Shown: piece by piece, positions 27,237 to 37,359 of the stretch
How the letters are laid out: each line of letters starts with the position of its first letter
How positions within the stretch are numbered: position 1 is the first letter of the stretch
DNA from: an uncultured Parabacteroides sp.
Lineage (GTDB): Bacteria; Bacteroidota; Bacteroidia; Bacteroidales; Tannerellaceae
Assembly: GCA_946055095.1 (NCBI GenBank)
Contig: CAMGEM010000003.1
Coordinates: forward strand, 1-47,577
Direction: 5' to 3'
Length of the DNA stretch: 47,577 bases
The notes under the pieces: generated by a model
Databases searched by the model: none
Seen by the model: the letters and a program-made list of their open reading frames with translations, nothing else
What the model was told of the DNA's origin: nothing
Position numbers and translations under genes: made by a program

Positions 27237-28691
27237 ATGAGAAAAGATGAGAATCAATTAGGCAGGGTGTGGGTGTTGATGCTTTTCACCTTGCTGTTTT
27301 GTTTAGGTGCCTATTTCTTACCGGAGCGGATCGCTGGTCATGCGTTGAAGCGTTTGGATTTGCTGTCTGATTTCAGCGATACACAGCGCACAACCGCGTT
27401 GATGGACTCCCTTCGTCAACAATTGACGATGGAGATGGATGCTGTAGAGGTTGATTCCGTGGTGATGGAGGGTGAGCAGTTCCCATCTGTTGGGATTGAT
27501 TCCACGGCGTTGGCACAGCGGGATTCCTTATATAGGGCGATGTATGCCATTGAGGGAGCGGATAGTTTAGGAAGTCGCATAGAGGATTATTCCATCGGAC
27601 ATATCGGTTTGAGTCGTTTTTTAGCGGCATTGACGCATGAGGCCACACAACGCCCTGTGCGCATAGCGGTCTTGGGCGATTCCTTTATCGAGGGAGATAT
27701 TATGGTTGGCGATCTCCGTAGCGGTTTGCAGCGGCAATACGGCGGGCGCGGTGTTGGCTTCGTGCCTGTCCATGCTGTAGCGGCTCAATATCGACCTACG
27801 GTGTCGGAAGAAGCGGAGGGTTGGGAGACATGGTCTATTTTGAATGACCACCAAAAGGCTTATACCTTGCCGGGTATGTTGTTTAATGGGGTCGAGGAGG
27901 AGGCCTCGATACATGCGAAGATGAGCGATCGTTATCCGGAATTGCAGGAGGCCTCTACGCTGAAGGTGATCTATGCGCAGAATCAGCAGACTATTATGCA
28001 CTTATCGACAAATACACAGACAGATACGTTGACGTTGCCTCTTCCGGCTACGGATCAAATCACACAGATGGAGTGGCAGGGGGCATTCAATGAAGTGGAT
28101 ATTCGCTTCACGCATGCGAAAGGCTTTCAGGCATTGGGCATTGCGATGGAGGATTCCGTAGGCGTTGTGGTGGATAACTATTCGTTGCGAGGTCATTCCG
28201 GATTAAGCTTGGAACGGTTGGATTCTGCCTCTTGTGCGGCTTTTCGTCAGATTCGCCCCTATGATCTGATCATCTTGCAATATGGATTGAATGTGGCGCA
28301 AGATAGCGTGATGAACTATGATTGGTATGCACACCGCATGTTAAAAGCCATTGCGCAGGTCAAACGTTGTTTCCCAGAGGCAGACCTTCTCCTGCTGAGT
28401 GTGTCGGATCGCAGTCGGCAGGGTGAACAGGGGTTTGAGACGATGCCGGCCGTATTGGCCTTGCTTCATGCGCAACGTAAGGTAGCCAAACGAGCGGGTA
28501 TCCCCTTTTGGAATCTGTTTGGAGCGATGGGTGGAGAGAACAGTATGGTGCGTTATGTGGAGAATAATTGGGCAAGTAAAGATTATACACATTTAGGTTT
28601 CCGGGGAGGCCGGGAGGTGGCTAACGCCTTGTTGGAGGCTTTGGCGGCCGAAAAGGATTTTTATGAAGAGATGGAGAAAAAGATGGAATAG
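27237..28691 (+). CDS. Membrane-anchored SGNH/GDSL-type hydrolase or acyltransferase
   Basis: N-terminal TM helix; LGDSFIEGD block I, LQYGLN, and D-x-x-H (KDYTHLG). Confidence 0.8.
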   Translation: MRKDENQLGRVWVLMLFTLLFCLGAYFLPERIAGHALKRLDLLSDFSDTQRTTALMDSLRQQLTMEMDAVEVDSVVMEGEQFPSVGIDSTALAQRDSLYRAMYAIEGADSLGSRIEDYSIGHIGLSRFLAALTHEATQRPVRIAVLGDSFIEGDIMVGDLRSGLQRQYGGRGVGFVPVHAVAAQYRPTVSEEAEGWETWSILNDHQKAYTLPGMLFNGVEEEASIHAKMSDRYPELQEASTLKVIYAQNQQTIMHLSTNTQTDTLTLPLPATDQITQMEWQGAFNEVDIRFTHAKGFQALGIAMEDSVGVVVDNYSLRGHSGLSLERLDSASCAAFRQIRPYDLIILQYGLNVAQDSVMNYDWYAHRMLKAIAQVKRCFPEADLLLLSVSDRSRQGEQGFETMPAVLALLHAQRKVAKRAGIPFWNLFGAMGGENSMVRYVENNWASKDYTHLGFRGGREVANALLEALAAEKDFYEEMEKKME

Positions 28692-30015
28692 GGGAGCACT
28701 TTTGGGCCTGTGGCAGTTAGTGATGCTTGCTTGGCTTCCGCTGGCGGCGCAGACTTCAGTCTCTGAAACGGTAGTGTCTGATTCGGTGGTACAGGCAGGG
28801 CGAGACACTGTTGCTTTGCCGTCGTTGCACTATTCCATGCGTGTAGGAGCGGACACGTTGATGTGGCCCGATACAGCTGTGGCATGGCACCGTTTTTTCG
28901 GAGAACTGGATGCGTTGCGTGCGGGCAAAGACACGGTGATCAGTATTGTGCAGTTAGGTGATTCGCATATTCAGGCGGGGCATTTCAGTGGGCAGGTGAT
29001 GCGTGAGTTTCACCGTGTCTTCGGCAATGCTGGCCGTGGATGGATCGCTCCCTTTAAATTAGGTAAGAGTAACGAACCAGATGATTATTTCATCAAGTCG
29101 AATGTAAAAGATTGGATATGTGGCAAGTGCATACAGCACGAGCGGAAAACACCCATCGGGATCGGAGGCATTGGCATTCGTTCGTTGGCTTCCTCTATCC
29201 AATGGGATGTGATTATTACGCCAGTCAATGGTGCTGGCTATGCGTTCAATCGAGCGATTCTGTATCGAGGAGATAAGGCGATGCCTTTTGTGCCGACGGG
29301 ACGTTCAAAGGCCGAGGTGCGTTTGGCCAAGGCGGATTCGCTTTGTGCCGCCGGCGTGAAGGCAGATACCCTCTATTGTGCCCACTTGGTCGATACGCTG
29401 TTCTTACAGAGCAGCCGACGTGATCCGGAGAGTGGGGCCTTACTACCCGCTTCCACCTTTAAGAACCTCTATTACGGATTGTCATTGACCAATGACTCAT
29501 CCGGAATCTTGTATCACGGCATCGGTGTCAATGGGGCGATGTTTACCCATTATACCGATACCGCTTATGTGAAGCAGTTAGCGCTTTTGCAACCCTCTCT
29601 CCTGATTATTTCCTTGGGTACCAATGAGAGTTTTGGTCGTCGTTTCCAGTCGGCTGAGTTTGAGGGACAGGTTAAACAGTTCTTGGCGATGGTGAAGCGC
29701 TTTCTGCCAGAGACGGCCGTATTATTGACCACACCTCCAGAGTGCTACAAGCGTATCTGGGTCAATAAAAAGCGGCAGTTTACACGCAATACGCAGACCG
29801 AGTTAGTGGCAGCGACACTTCGCAAGGTGGCGAAGGAAGAGGGTGTCGCTTGTTGGGATCTGTTTCAGACAACGGGCGGTAAACAATCCTGTAAGCGTTG
29901 GCTCAACCAGCATCTGTTGGGGAGAGATCGTATCCATTTTACGCGTGAGGGCTATCATGAGCAAGGTCTGTTGCTTTTCAGAGCACTCATGCAGGCTTAT
30001 AATCAGTTTGAATAA
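28663..30015 (+). CDS. Secreted SGNH/GDSL-type hydrolase or acyltransferase
   Basis: Signal peptide ending LAAQ; LGDSHIQAG block I, SLGTNESFG, DRIHFT block V; overlaps the preceding gene by 29 nt. Confidence 0.85.
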   Translation: MKRWRKRWNRGALLGLWQLVMLAWLPLAAQTSVSETVVSDSVVQAGRDTVALPSLHYSMRVGADTLMWPDTAVAWHRFFGELDALRAGKDTVISIVQLGDSHIQAGHFSGQVMREFHRVFGNAGRGWIAPFKLGKSNEPDDYFIKSNVKDWICGKCIQHERKTPIGIGGIGIRSLASSIQWDVIITPVNGAGYAFNRAILYRGDKAMPFVPTGRSKAEVRLAKADSLCAAGVKADTLYCAHLVDTLFLQSSRRDPESGALLPASTFKNLYYGLSLTNDSSGILYHGIGVNGAMFTHYTDTAYVKQLALLQPSLLIISLGTNESFGRRFQSAEFEGQVKQFLAMVKRFLPETAVLLTTPPECYKRIWVNKKRQFTRNTQTELVAATLRKVAKEEGVACWDLFQTTGGKQSCKRWLNQHLLGRDRIHFTREGYHEQGLLLFRALMQAYNQFE

Positions 30016-30021
30016 TACAAT

Positions 30022-31545
30022 ATGGAGATCATAGCAATAGGTACACAGTGGTTAGAGGCACATCACTTCTCCTGGGAGAGGCTGATCGACCTGCTGGCTT
30101 ATCATCCAGAGGCTCCGATGCTGTTTAGTAGCGGATTGTTCTTTTTTCTCTTTTTCGGCTTTCTTTCCATCTATGTGTTACTGCGGAGGTGCACCTTGGC
30201 ACGTCTGGCGTATGTGACACTGTTCTCGCTCTATTTCTATTATAAGAGTAGCGGATTGTGGTTTGTCCTGCTCTTGTTCACCGCCTCGTCGGATTACTAT
30301 ATCGCACGGGCGATGCGGGAGACTACGCAAGTCGCCCGTCGCAAAGCCTGGGTGACACTCAGCCTTTGTGTGAATTTAGGGCTGTTGGCCTATTTCAAAT
30401 ACTTCAACTTCCTGGGGGAGACCATCACTCAACTGCTGGGTGGCGAATGGGAGAAGTTGGATATATTCTTGCCAGTCGGTATCTCTTTCTTTACCTTCCA
30501 GAGCCTGAGTTACGTGATTGATGTGTATAGGGGGCGTATCGAGCCGCTCAATCGTTGGATCGATTACCTCTTCTATGTCTCTTTTTTCCCGCAGTTAGTT
30601 GCCGGTCCGATCGTGCGGGCGCGGGATTTTATTCCGCAAATCTACCGCTCGCCCAGGGTCAGCCAGTCGGAGTTTGGCGAGGGTCTTTTCTTGGTGATAT
30701 GTGGGCTGTTCAAGAAGTGTGTCATTTCGGATTACATCAGCCTGAACTTTGTCGATCGGGTGTTTGATGCCCCTTTGCTCTATACCGGAGTGGAGAATCT
30801 GTTGGGTGTCTATGGCTATACGTTACAGATTTATTGCGATTTCTCGGGTTATTCCGATATGGCGATTGGTATTGCCCTACTTCTGGGATTCCGATTCAAT
30901 ATTAACTTTGATTCGCCCTACCAGTCGGCTACGATCACGGAGTTTTGGCGGCGTTGGCATATCTCACTCTCCTCCTGGTTAAAAGACTATTTGTATATCT
31001 CGTTAGGAGGTAATCGCCGAGGGAAGGTGCGTACCTATATCAATCTGCTGATCACGATGCTCTTAGGCGGTTTATGGCATGGAGCCTCAATGCGTTTTAT
31101 TTTGTGGGGAGCGTTGCATGGTGTCGCTTTAGCCATCCATAAGTGGGTGATGGGGCTTATACCGAGTTGTAAGGCTACTGGAGCGGAAATGCCAGTTTGG
31201 AGACGGATCATCGGCATCTGCTTGACCTTTCATGTGGTTTGCTTCGGCTGGATTCTGTTTCGAGCTACCTCGATGCAGCACGTAGGTGAGATGCTTTCGC
31301 AAATTGTGACACAGTTTCACCCGGAGGTATTCCCACAGTTTGTTTGGGGGTATAAGGGCGTATTCAGCTTGATGTTGATCGGGTATATCATCCATTTCCT
31401 GCCACGAGGCTGGGAGAATCGGTTACGCCAAATGGTATCCGATTCTCCGGTGCTTGTACAGGCCTTTTTCTTAGCTGTCGCGATCTATCTTGTCGTGCAG
31501 TTAAAGAGCGCAGGGGTGCAACCCTTTATCTACTTCCAATTTTAG
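30022..31545 (+). CDS. MBOAT family membrane-bound O-acyltransferase (AlgI/DltB-like)
   Basis: LPVGISFFTFQSLSYVIDVYRG, FFPQLVAGPIVRA, FWRRWHISLSSWLKDYLYISLGG, GGLWHGAS catalytic His. Confidence 0.95.
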   Translation: MEIIAIGTQWLEAHHFSWERLIDLLAYHPEAPMLFSSGLFFFLFFGFLSIYVLLRRCTLARLAYVTLFSLYFYYKSSGLWFVLLLFTASSDYYIARAMRETTQVARRKAWVTLSLCVNLGLLAYFKYFNFLGETITQLLGGEWEKLDIFLPVGISFFTFQSLSYVIDVYRGRIEPLNRWIDYLFYVSFFPQLVAGPIVRARDFIPQIYRSPRVSQSEFGEGLFLVICGLFKKCVISDYISLNFVDRVFDAPLLYTGVENLLGVYGYTLQIYCDFSGYSDMAIGIALLLGFRFNINFDSPYQSATITEFWRRWHISLSSWLKDYLYISLGGNRRGKVRTYINLLITMLLGGLWHGASMRFILWGALHGVALAIHKWVMGLIPSCKATGAEMPVWRRIIGICLTFHVVCFGWILFRATSMQHVGEMLSQIVTQFHPEVFPQFVWGYKGVFSLMLIGYIIHFLPRGWENRLRQMVSDSPVLVQAFFLAVAIYLVVQLKSAGVQPFIYFQF

Positions 31546-31581
31546 TACGTCGCAGCCTATCTCATTCCCGTACAATCCCAC

Positions 31582-32670
31582 TCATTGCAATTGGGCGGCT
31601 AAGCTGCGACAGGCGGGGCGATTGATCTTTCCTGTTTCAGTCAGGGGGATCTCTTGGGTATATAAAATAGCCTTTGGACGTTGATATTTGGGTAGGATGT
31701 CCAGTTTGTCGGGCGCCAAGGCTTTACCGGTGTATAAGAGGACAATCCGTTCGCCCAATTTAGGATCGGGTAGGGAGGTGATGGCGAACGGTTGGCTGAG
31801 GATGGACTTGAGGGCTTGCTCCACCTCCTCAATCTGAATCTTGATGCCTCCGGTGTTGATGACGTTATCTTTTCGGCCTAAGATGGTAAAACTCCCATCG
31901 GGATAGAGGCGAGCTATATCGTTGGTGATTAACGGTTGGTCGCACACCAACGGAGCCTCGATACATAGCGTCCCCGCTTCCGATAACGCAACATGTACAC
32001 CTTCGAGTGGGGTGTAGTGAGGGGAGGCTTGCTTGCCGTTCAAACGTCGTAAAGCAATATGAGAGAGTGTTTCCGTCATGCCATAGGTGGAATAGATGGC
32101 ACCGGGAAGGGTGCGAATGGCCTGTTCCAATGCGGTGTCGATAGCACCACCGCCAATCAGCAACTGTTTGATGCCCATTAGCTTGATCTGTTCTTCCTTG
32201 CGCTGGATGCTGTTGTAGATTTGCAGGGGAACCATGGCTGCAAATGTGGGGGTACGTGCGATGCGGGCCAACGGATGGCCGGAGGGTACCGCTAAGCATA
32301 GGTCTAACTGGGCGACCAATGCCCGTACGACAACCATCTTTCCGGCGATGTAACGCAAGGGCATACAAAGCAGTGCGCTGTCACCCGCTCGCAAGCCTAA
32401 AAAGCGGCAGGTCATCTGTGCGCTCTGCATCATCTGTGCTTTTCGTACGCAGAGGGCTTTGGGAATGCCCGTTGATCCGGAGGTGTGGACGGTCAACGTA
32501 GGAGAGGGATCAAACCATTCTTGCAGGAAGCTCTTCAGCTCCTCCACGAAATGCTCCATCTCCGGCGTGCTTTCAGGCACGGAGATACGGCCGATCTCCG
32601 CTGCCGTGTAGGTCACTCCCTCCACCGTGATCCGTTGTTGAGAACGATCAAGTTGATAGGTTGGGTTCAT
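31582..32670 (-). CDS. menE: o-Succinylbenzoate--CoA ligase
   Basis: AMP-binding TVHTSGSTGIPKAL, YGMTETLSHIA, LGRKDNVINTGGIKI; start placed at MNPTYQ (32670), ATGA overlap with menC. Confidence 0.9.
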   Translation of the reverse strand: MNPTYQLDRSQQRITVEGVTYTAAEIGRISVPESTPEMEHFVEELKSFLQEWFDPSPTLTVHTSGSTGIPKALCVRKAQMMQSAQMTCRFLGLRAGDSALLCMPLRYIAGKMVVVRALVAQLDLCLAVPSGHPLARIARTPTFAAMVPLQIYNSIQRKEEQIKLMGIKQLLIGGGAIDTALEQAIRTLPGAIYSTYGMTETLSHIALRRLNGKQASPHYTPLEGVHVALSEAGTLCIEAPLVCDQPLITNDIARLYPDGSFTILGRKDNVINTGGIKIQIEEVEQALKSILSQPFAITSLPDPKLGERIVLLYTGKALAPDKLDILPKYQRPKAILYTQEIPLTETGKINRPACRSLAAQLQ

Positions 32671-33752
32671 CGGGTGAAAGTTTCTATGTTCGGGAAGGTG
32701 CCGTTGGGATTGAACCAAAGACTCTCTTGCCGGATCTGAAGGGGCATGTCGATGTTGTCCGTATAAAGCATACCTGTTCCCAACCCTTGGGGCAGTGTTG
32801 GCTTCATCTGCGCGGTCCACTGCGCGATCGCATTGAGGCCGATATTGCTTTCCAGTGCGGAAGTGACCCACCAACGCTCCTCTTTCTGCTCGTTATTGAG
32901 CAGTTGCATCAAACGGATCCATTCTGCACAACCACTGATACCGCCGTGGAGCGAGGGCTTTAAGATGATATAGTGTGGTTTGATGGTTTGTAAGAGGATC
33001 TGCTTCTCTTCTGGGGTGTGGATGCCGATCAATTCCTCATCCAAGGCGATGGGAATCGGACTCTCATGCACTAAATAGGCCATTCGATCCCATTGGCCGG
33101 CGGCAATAGGTTGTTCGATCGAATGGATGTTCCATTCTGAGAGACGTTTGAGTTTCTCCAAAGCCTCGTTGGGTGAGAAAGCTCCATTCGCATCCACACG
33201 CAGTTCGATGTCTTGATAGGAGAACGCTCGGCGGATGCGTTTAAGCAGGGTGAGTTCCTGCTCAAAGTCGATATTTCCGATCTTGATCTTGATACACCGG
33301 AAGCCTGCCGCTAACTTTTCCTCGACCTGTTTGAGCATGAAGGGATAGTTGCCCATCCAGATCAATCCATTGATGGAGATGCCAACTTTGCCATGGCCAA
33401 ACAGGCTGTTTTCATGCCAGGCACTTTGCCGCTGAAGCTGTCTCAATCCGGTCTCGAAAGCGAAGAGGAGGGAGGAGTGGTGCGTGATCTCTTGCAACCG
33501 GATCTGCCGAAAGCTCTCAATGGTCTCCAGTTTTTGCGTGGCTTTCAGCAGCTCATTTTCAAACGTGGAGGTCAGCTCTGGGCTTAAGCCGGGAAGTGGC
33601 GCACATTCACCAATGCCAAACTGTCCGGGCAGTAGGGGCGAACGGAAGAGCAGATACCACACTTTTCGTTGCAAGAGCACACCCCTTGAGGTACCAGCCG
33701 GACGCTTGAAATGAAGCGTCCGGGGGATGATTTTAATGTTTAATACCTGCAT
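32667..33752 (-). CDS. menC: o-Succinylbenzoate synthase
   Basis: Enolase superfamily: KIKIG, ELRVDANGAF, IALDEELIG; operon position. Confidence 0.9.
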   Translation of the reverse strand: MQVLNIKIIPRTLHFKRPAGTSRGVLLQRKVWYLLFRSPLLPGQFGIGECAPLPGLSPELTSTFENELLKATQKLETIESFRQIRLQEITHHSSLLFAFETGLRQLQRQSAWHENSLFGHGKVGISINGLIWMGNYPFMLKQVEEKLAAGFRCIKIKIGNIDFEQELTLLKRIRRAFSYQDIELRVDANGAFSPNEALEKLKRLSEWNIHSIEQPIAAGQWDRMAYLVHESPIPIALDEELIGIHTPEEKQILLQTIKPHYIILKPSLHGGISGCAEWIRLMQLLNNEQKEERWWVTSALESNIGLNAIAQWTAQMKPTLPQGLGTGMLYTDNIDMPLQIRQESLWFNPNGTFPNIETFTR

Positions 33753-33755
33753 CGA

Positions 33756-34580
33756 TCAAGGGAATTTAGGGTAATCTTCAAAACGTGGACGACGTTTTTC
33801 CAAAAAGGCTTTGCCGCCCTCTTGCGCCTCATCGGTCATGTAGTAAAGCATGGTAGCGTCACCTGCCAGCTCTTGGATGCCGGCTTGTCCATCCAGTTCG
33901 GCATTCAATCCGGCCTTGATCATGCGAAGCGCCAAGGGACTGAGCAGCATCATCTCTTCCGCCCAGGCCACATATTCATCCTCCAATTGCTCCAAGGGTA
34001 CGACCTTATTGACCATACCCATCTGGAGTGCCTCTTGGGCGTTGTATTTCCGGCAGAGGAACCAGATCTCACGTGCTTTCTTCTGGCCTACGATACGTGC
34101 CAAATAGGAAGAACCGAATCCGGCATCAAAGCTACCCACACGGGGACCTGTCTGCCCGAAGATCGCATTCTCCGAAGCGATGGTCAGGTCACAGACCACA
34201 TGCAGCACATGGCCGCCACCGATGGCGAAACCGTTCACGGCTGCGATGACCGGCTTGGGAAGTGAGCGGATCTGCTTTTGCACGTCGAGCACATTGAGAC
34301 GGGGAACGCCATCCTTACCGACATAGCCGCCACGTCCCTTGACGTGCATATCACCACCTGCACAAAAGGCGGTGTCTCCGGCACCCGTCAAGACAACGAT
34401 ATTGATGTCTGGGCGTTCACGGCAGATGTACAGTGCGTCACTCATCTCGGTGGTGGTAGTAGGAGTGAAGGCGTTGCGATACCGCTCACGATTGATCGTG
34501 ATGCGGGCAATGCCCTTGTAGAAATCGAATAAGATCTCTTCGTATGATTTAATGGGGGTCCATTCTCTATGTGTATTCAT
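33756..34580 (-). CDS. menB: 1,4-Dihydroxy-2-naphthoyl-CoA synthase
   Basis: Crotonase fold: [44 protein letters not shown]. Confidence 0.97.
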   Translation of the reverse strand: MNTHREWTPIKSYEEILFDFYKGIARITINRERYRNAFTPTTTTEMSDALYICRERPDINIVVLTGAGDTAFCAGGDMHVKGRGGYVGKDGVPRLNVLDVQKQIRSLPKPVIAAVNGFAIGGGHVLHVVCDLTIASENAIFGQTGPRVGSFDAGFGSSYLARIVGQKKAREIWFLCRKYNAQEALQMGMVNKVVPLEQLEDEYVAWAEEMMLLSPLALRMIKAGLNAELDGQAGIQELAGDATMLYYMTDEAQEGGKAFLEKRRPRFEDYPKFP

Positions 34581-36283
34581 TGTGCGAAACTATTTTTAAG
34601 TTGATGATAATAAGCTTTCAATAAGGCCATGTCATGGGCGGCATCCGTGAATACCTCGATCAGCATGGGCTGAGTAGAGGCAGTCTCTGTCTGGGTGAAC
34701 GGAGGCAGTGCGACGGCCAACTCCTCTGCGTTGTGTACCGCTTGGTAGTGGAAGCCTCGTTCTTCTGCCCATCCCTTGGCGGAGGTTTGGTGTTGGCCTG
34801 TCACGAGCTGATGCGCGGTCTCGGAGAGCTGTAATCCCGGTAGGGATTGGAAAATCTCGCCACCGCCGTTGTTCAGTAACAGAATGCGTAAATTCGATCG
34901 TAGGTTACGATTCCACAGGGCATTCATGTCGTAGAAGAAACTGAGATCGCCAATTACCACGAAGTTGAGGCGAGCAGAGGCCAACGCATATCCCATAGCG
35001 GTAGAGAGTGATCCTTCGATGCCGTTTACGCCTCGGTTACAGCAAACCTCCACACTGTCGGGGAGGGTGTAGAGCTGTGCATAGCGTACCGCCGAACTGT
35101 TGGCTAAGTGCAGGGCCGATTCAGCGGGTAGCGCATGGAGCAATGCGCCGACAGCTGCCATCTCGGAGTAGTCAAACTGGGGCTCGGGAATCCGTTTGGA
35201 ACGATACTCCCAGCCTTTCGGGTACTCTACCTGACGATTCTCCAAAAGGTAGGCGATCTTCTCTAAAAACTCGAAGGGATCCATCTCGATGACGGTCGTC
35301 AGGCAACCGAAGGTATCGACCACCTCTCCATCGAGTGAGACATGCCAATGCTCCTTGGGTGGATGATTCCGTAAATAGGTCTTTAATCGTTTGGAGACAA
35401 TATGTCCGCCGTAGGTGATCACCAATTCGGGCTTCAGCTGCTCTTGCTCCGCTTCGGGAAGCGCATACAACAAGGCATCGAAATTCTTGATAGGCAGTCC
35501 TGGCACGATGCGGTTGCCGATGTGCTCCGTCAGCCAAGTGAAATGCTTGTAGAGCAGTTTACAGATCTTCTTCTCGAACAGGTAGATCAAGCTCATCTGT
35601 CCGGCAATGACCATTCGTTTGCTATAACTGTTCAAGCGAGCGATCAACTCGTCATATTGACGGTCATAGACGTTCAACCCCTGATAGCGGGTGATCACAC
35701 GCACCTCAGGTAGCTTCTCGGTAGTGAACTGGAAGAGTGGCTCAGCGATGGGTACGTTGATGTGTACCGGACCTTTCCCGTGGTGATGCGAAGCGAGCAA
35801 AGCCTCGTTGATCAATCGGTTGCAATGCCATTCCTCTTCCGCTGTATGGATCTCCGGCAGTTGTACGGAGCATTTGACCAACGAGCCGAACACGCCTGGT
35901 TGTGGCAGGGTTTGTCCATCCATCTGTCCGATCCATGCGGCGGGGCGGTCAGCGGAGATAACCACTAAAGGAACCTGTTGGTAGAAGGCTTCCGCCACCG
36001 CGGGATGGATATTCAGCAAGGCCGATCCAGAGGTACAACAGATAGCGGCCGGTTTACCTCCATGCAGGGCCAATCCCAAAGCGAAGAAGGCACCACTTCT
36101 TTCGTCGGTGACCGCATGGCATTGAAAAGATCCCTCCGCATGCAACGTTTGTAAGAGGGGTGTGTTGCGGCTACCCGGACAGCAAACGATGTTGCGTACG
36201 CCGTGCGCTTTCAAGAGCGCCACTAATTGGAGAATATTCTTTTTATCACTAAACACCTGTTTCTGAATTTCAAAGTTTAACAT
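34577..36283 (-). CDS. menD: SEPHCHC synthase
   Basis: ThDP-enzyme: [53 protein letters not shown]; start at MLNFEI (36283). Confidence 0.96.
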   Translation of the reverse strand: MLNFEIQKQVFSDKKNILQLVALLKAHGVRNIVCCPGSRNTPLLQTLHAEGSFQCHAVTDERSGAFFALGLALHGGKPAAICCTSGSALLNIHPAVAEAFYQQVPLVVISADRPAAWIGQMDGQTLPQPGVFGSLVKCSVQLPEIHTAEEEWHCNRLINEALLASHHHGKGPVHINVPIAEPLFQFTTEKLPEVRVITRYQGLNVYDRQYDELIARLNSYSKRMVIAGQMSLIYLFEKKICKLLYKHFTWLTEHIGNRIVPGLPIKNFDALLYALPEAEQEQLKPELVITYGGHIVSKRLKTYLRNHPPKEHWHVSLDGEVVDTFGCLTTVIEMDPFEFLEKIAYLLENRQVEYPKGWEYRSKRIPEPQFDYSEMAAVGALLHALPAESALHLANSSAVRYAQLYTLPDSVEVCCNRGVNGIEGSLSTAMGYALASARLNFVVIGDLSFFYDMNALWNRNLRSNLRILLLNNGGGEIFQSLPGLQLSETAHQLVTGQHQTSAKGWAEERGFHYQAVHNAEELAVALPPFTQTETASTQPMLIEVFTDAAHDMALLKAYYHQLKNSFAQ

Positions 36284-37359
36284 GTTTGACGAATCAGTCT
36301 GCGCATCGTGTTTAACTTGATCTCTGTCTCTTGCCACTCCTCTGTCAGCTGGGAGGCTCCCAAGAGGCCCCCTCCGGCATACAGCTCGAAATGGGTAGGC
36401 TTGATTTGCATACAACGCAGATTGACGTAAAGATCACTATGCCCTTTGGGGTCGAGCCAGCCAATAAAGCCGGAATAGTAGGTGCGATCATATCCCTCTG
36501 CCGCTTGGATGAAACGCAGTGCCCACGCTTTGGGCAAGCCGCAGACAGCCGGTGTGGGATGTAGTCGCTCCAACAGCTCACCGACCAGCGCGGGATCTGG
36601 CAGGGAGAAATAGAAGTCGCTTTTGAGGTGGCAGACCTCTCCCGCACGGACAGGATAGGGACCCTGCTCTTTTCCCTCGATACCCAGGGTTTGCAGCTGA
36701 TCATGGATATATTGCGCGACCAACCGTTGCTCATGTCGGTTTTTGGGATTCCATTGCTCCTCAACTTTCCCATTGCTTAGGGGCTGAGTCCCGGCTAAGG
36801 CCACGGTATGCCAATCGCACTGTTTGCCGGAAAGCAGGATCTCGGGTGTACTGCCCATCCAAGTACCCGTCTGTGGCGTGTGGCAGAGATAGACAAACGA
36901 ACGGATATAACGGGTCACAGCCGCAAGGAAACTCTTTCCGATAGAGAATCCCTCCTGTCTCGGTATCAATTGCTTGCGCGAGAGAACTAATTTACGATCC
37001 GGGTGGTGGAGCAACGGCTGTGTGAAGTTGGCAAACCGCTGGGCATAATCTACCTCTGGCACAGGGAAGGTGTGCTCCAGGACAGATGCCTCCTTATCGG
37101 CTGCTGCACTTGGCGCAGGAACCGCCCATTCCCCAAGTTCTTCTGGCTCTAACACCACGATGGGATGCGCTTCGCTCAGCTGGAAAGGTGCCATCACGAA
37201 GCCTCGCACCCCCTTTAGCTCGGCGATAGCAGGTAACTCTCGCGGGTGACCTTGCCGCTGGATAGCGTAATGAATCTGTTGTTCACCTGGCCCAATCCAA
37301 GCGGCGAAAGCGTAGCCCGCGGCGATGTAATTGTCGATTGTTTGGTCTATAGGATCCAT
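36277..37359 (-). CDS. menF: Isochorismate synthase
   Basis: Chorismate-binding: [47 protein letters not shown]; start at MDPIDQ (37359). Confidence 0.93.
   Translation of the reverse strand: MDPIDQTIDNYIAAGYAFAAWIGPGEQQIHYAIQRQGHPRELPAIAELKGVRGFVMAPFQLSEAHPIVVLEPEELGEWAVPAPSAAADKEASVLEHTFPVPEVDYAQRFANFTQPLLHHPDRKLVLSRKQLIPRQEGFSIGKSFLAAVTRYIRSFVYLCHTPQTGTWMGSTPEILLSGKQCDWHTVALAGTQPLSNGKVEEQWNPKNRHEQRLVAQYIHDQLQTLGIEGKEQGPYPVRAGEVCHLKSDFYFSLPDPALVGELLERLHPTPAVCGLPKAWALRFIQAAEGYDRTYYSGFIGWLDPKGHSDLYVNLRCMQIKPTHFELYAGGGLLGASQLTEEWQETEIKLNTMRRLIRQTC

Noticed and set aside
32671-32874. N-terminal 68 residues of the 31582-32874 ORF as part of MenE
   Set aside because: Overlaps menC coding sequence in another frame; MNPTYQ at 32670 gives the expected MenE start and an ATGA coupling.
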